Source: Bacteroidales bacterium (GTDB taxonomy: Bacteria; Bacteroidota; Bacteroidia; Bacteroidales; UBA7960). From it: 7,317 nt of DNA. Under the pieces are notes generated by a model, which was given only the letters and a program-made list of their open reading frames with translations, did no database searches and was not told the origin of the DNA. Within the stretch, counting starts at the first letter, position 1; each line of letters opens with the position of its first letter. The position numbers were made by a program, and so were the translations under genes. Positions 6,323-7,317 of the stretch are shown in pieces. The stretch spans positions 1-7,317 of the forward strand of contig SLDN01000119.1 in NCBI GenBank assembly GCA_007125275.1, read 5' to 3'.

Positions 6323-7317
6323 ATGCAATCAGTTATTGGAATCCGTCACGAAGACAAATATCTTATGGAGAGGCGCACGCCCATTACGCCGGCGCACGCT
6401 GAAAAGCTGATCCGTCAGCACGGCATCAATGTTCAGGTAGAAACCTCACCCAAGCGTGTTTTTCCCGACAAGGAATATTCAGAGGTGGGTGCAGAGGTTG
6501 TGAGTGACCTGAAAGAAGCCTCCGTTATCTTCGGAGTCAAGGAGATTCCGGCAACTGCCTTTGAGAACAATAAAACCTATGTTTTTTTTAGTCACGTGAT
6601 CAAAGGACAGCCCTACAATATGCCGATGCTTTCGAAAATGATGGACATGGGCTGTAACCTCATTGACTACGAACGAATCGTGGATGACCAGAACAAGCGG
6701 TTGATCTTTTTTGGCAAATTCGCCGGTCTGGCCGGGATGATCAACTCGCTGTGGAGTGCCGGACAAAGGCTGAAAGAACTTGGATATGCAGATAATCCTT
6801 TTCTGGGTATCAAGCAGTCCTGTCAATATGCCTCTTTGAAAGAAGCCAAAGAAGCCGTCTCAGCCGTTGGCCGCCAGATAGCAGAAAAAGGGCTGCCAGC
6901 AGGCCTCCAGCCTTTTACCATTGGGTTTACAGGTTACGGGAATGTTTCGATCGGCGCACAGGAAATCGCCAACCTGCTGCCTTCAAAAGAGATCACACCC
7001 GACCAATTGTCCGAACTAAAAAACAGACAGCAGCTGCCTGAGAACATCATCTACAAAGTTATTTTCAAAGAAGAACACCTTTCCCGCAAAAAGGATGGCA
7101 GTGCATTTGAGCTGCAAGACTATTACGCACATCCCGAAAAGTATGAAAATGATTTCGAACAGTACATCCCGCATCTCTCGATATTGATGAATTGCATGTA
7201 TTGGGATACGCGTTACCCGCGCATTGTTACCAAAAAGTTTCTTAAAGACCTGTACAGCAAAGGAAACCCAAAGCTAACAGTTATTGGCGATGTTACCTGC
7301 GACCCTGACGGTTCCAT
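6323..7317 (+). CDS. Lysine-ketoglutarate reductase-like protein (AASS N-terminal half type), 3' end cut
   Basis: An open frame from the ATG at 6323 gives 331 complete codons and runs off the window. The protein resembles the lysine-ketoglutarate reductase (saccharopine-forming, NADPH) half of eukaryotic AASS and its single-domain bacterial relatives, within the alanine dehydrogenase/PNT-like fold. Matching stretches are IGIRHEDKYLMERRTPITP (5-23), TYVFFSHVIKGQPYNM (85-100), NLIDYERIVDD (112-122), FGKFAGLAGMIN (130-141), the nucleotide-binding loop TGYGNVSIGAQ (203-213, pattern GxGxxxxG), a YYAHPEKYENDFEQYIPHL region (267-285) and GDVTCDPDGS (322-331). The start is supported by the conserved N-terminal motif beginning only four residues in. 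Whether it acts on lysine and 2-oxoglutarate cannot be told here. A saccharopine dehydrogenase gene next to it would support that, but lies beyond the edge if present. It has its own candidate promoter and is probably separate from phoH-purC. Confidence 0.82.
   Translation, partial: MQSVIGIRHEDKYLMERRTPITPAHAEKLIRQHGINVQVETSPKRVFPDKEYSEVGAEVVSDLKEASVIFGVKEIPATAFENNKTYVFFSHVIKGQPYNMPMLSKMMDMGCNLIDYERIVDDQNKRLIFFGKFAGLAGMINSLWSAGQRLKELGYADNPFLGIKQSCQYASLKEAKEAVSAVGRQIAEKGLPAGLQPFTIGFTGYGNVSIGAQEIANLLPSKEITPDQLSELKNRQQLPENIIYKVIFKEEHLSRKKDGSAFELQDYYAHPEKYENDFEQYIPHLSILMNCMYWDTRYPRIVTKKFLKDLYSKGNPKLTVIGDVTCDPDGS

Noticed and set aside
6479..6826. A 115-codon minus-strand frame opposite the LKR-like gene
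   Set aside because: It lies wholly within well-supported coding sequence on the plus strand and shows no motif or start signal of its own.

Overview
The window reads as ordinary chromosomal DNA of a member of the Bacteroidota, plausibly Bacteroidales or a close relative (the order is a guess). The evidence is a GldF/GldG gliding-type ABC transporter protein, the Bacteroidota-style branch of the DUF62 (SAM hydroxide adenosyltransferase-like) family, the long form of PurC, starts that mostly lack a Shine-Dalgarno sequence, and TAnnTTTG-like -7 promoter boxes. No mobile element, CRISPR array, tRNA or rRNA was seen, and no sign of recent transfer.

Left half, minus strand, read from 4187 down to 1: a DUF62-family protein, then 11 bases later one long gene that fuses a GldF-like ABC-2 permease to a GldG-like auxiliary protein, then 68 bases later a DUF4340-type membrane-anchored protein that runs off the left edge. 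Spacing and orientation suggest one operon. The last two products would form the membrane and extracytoplasmic parts of an ABC machine whose ATPase is not encoded here. The 68-base gap holds two copies of a hairpin-forming 17-mer.

Right half, plus strand: after a 96-base divergent intergenic region come phoH (PhoH/YbeZ-type ATPase) and, 12 bases after it, purC (SAICAR synthetase, purine synthesis). A weak hairpin plus T-tract overlaps the purC stop codon and is followed at once by a good -7 box. That box should drive the last gene, a homologue of the lysine-ketoglutarate reductase half of eukaryotic AASS, which is cut by the right edge.

The genes are conserved housekeeping or envelope functions. 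No clearly new system is present. The points most worth a second look are the loss of all three catalytic-triad residues in the DUF62 protein, the in-frame GldF-GldG fusion without an adjacent ATPase, and the paired hairpin repeat. All motif and family assignments are by eye.
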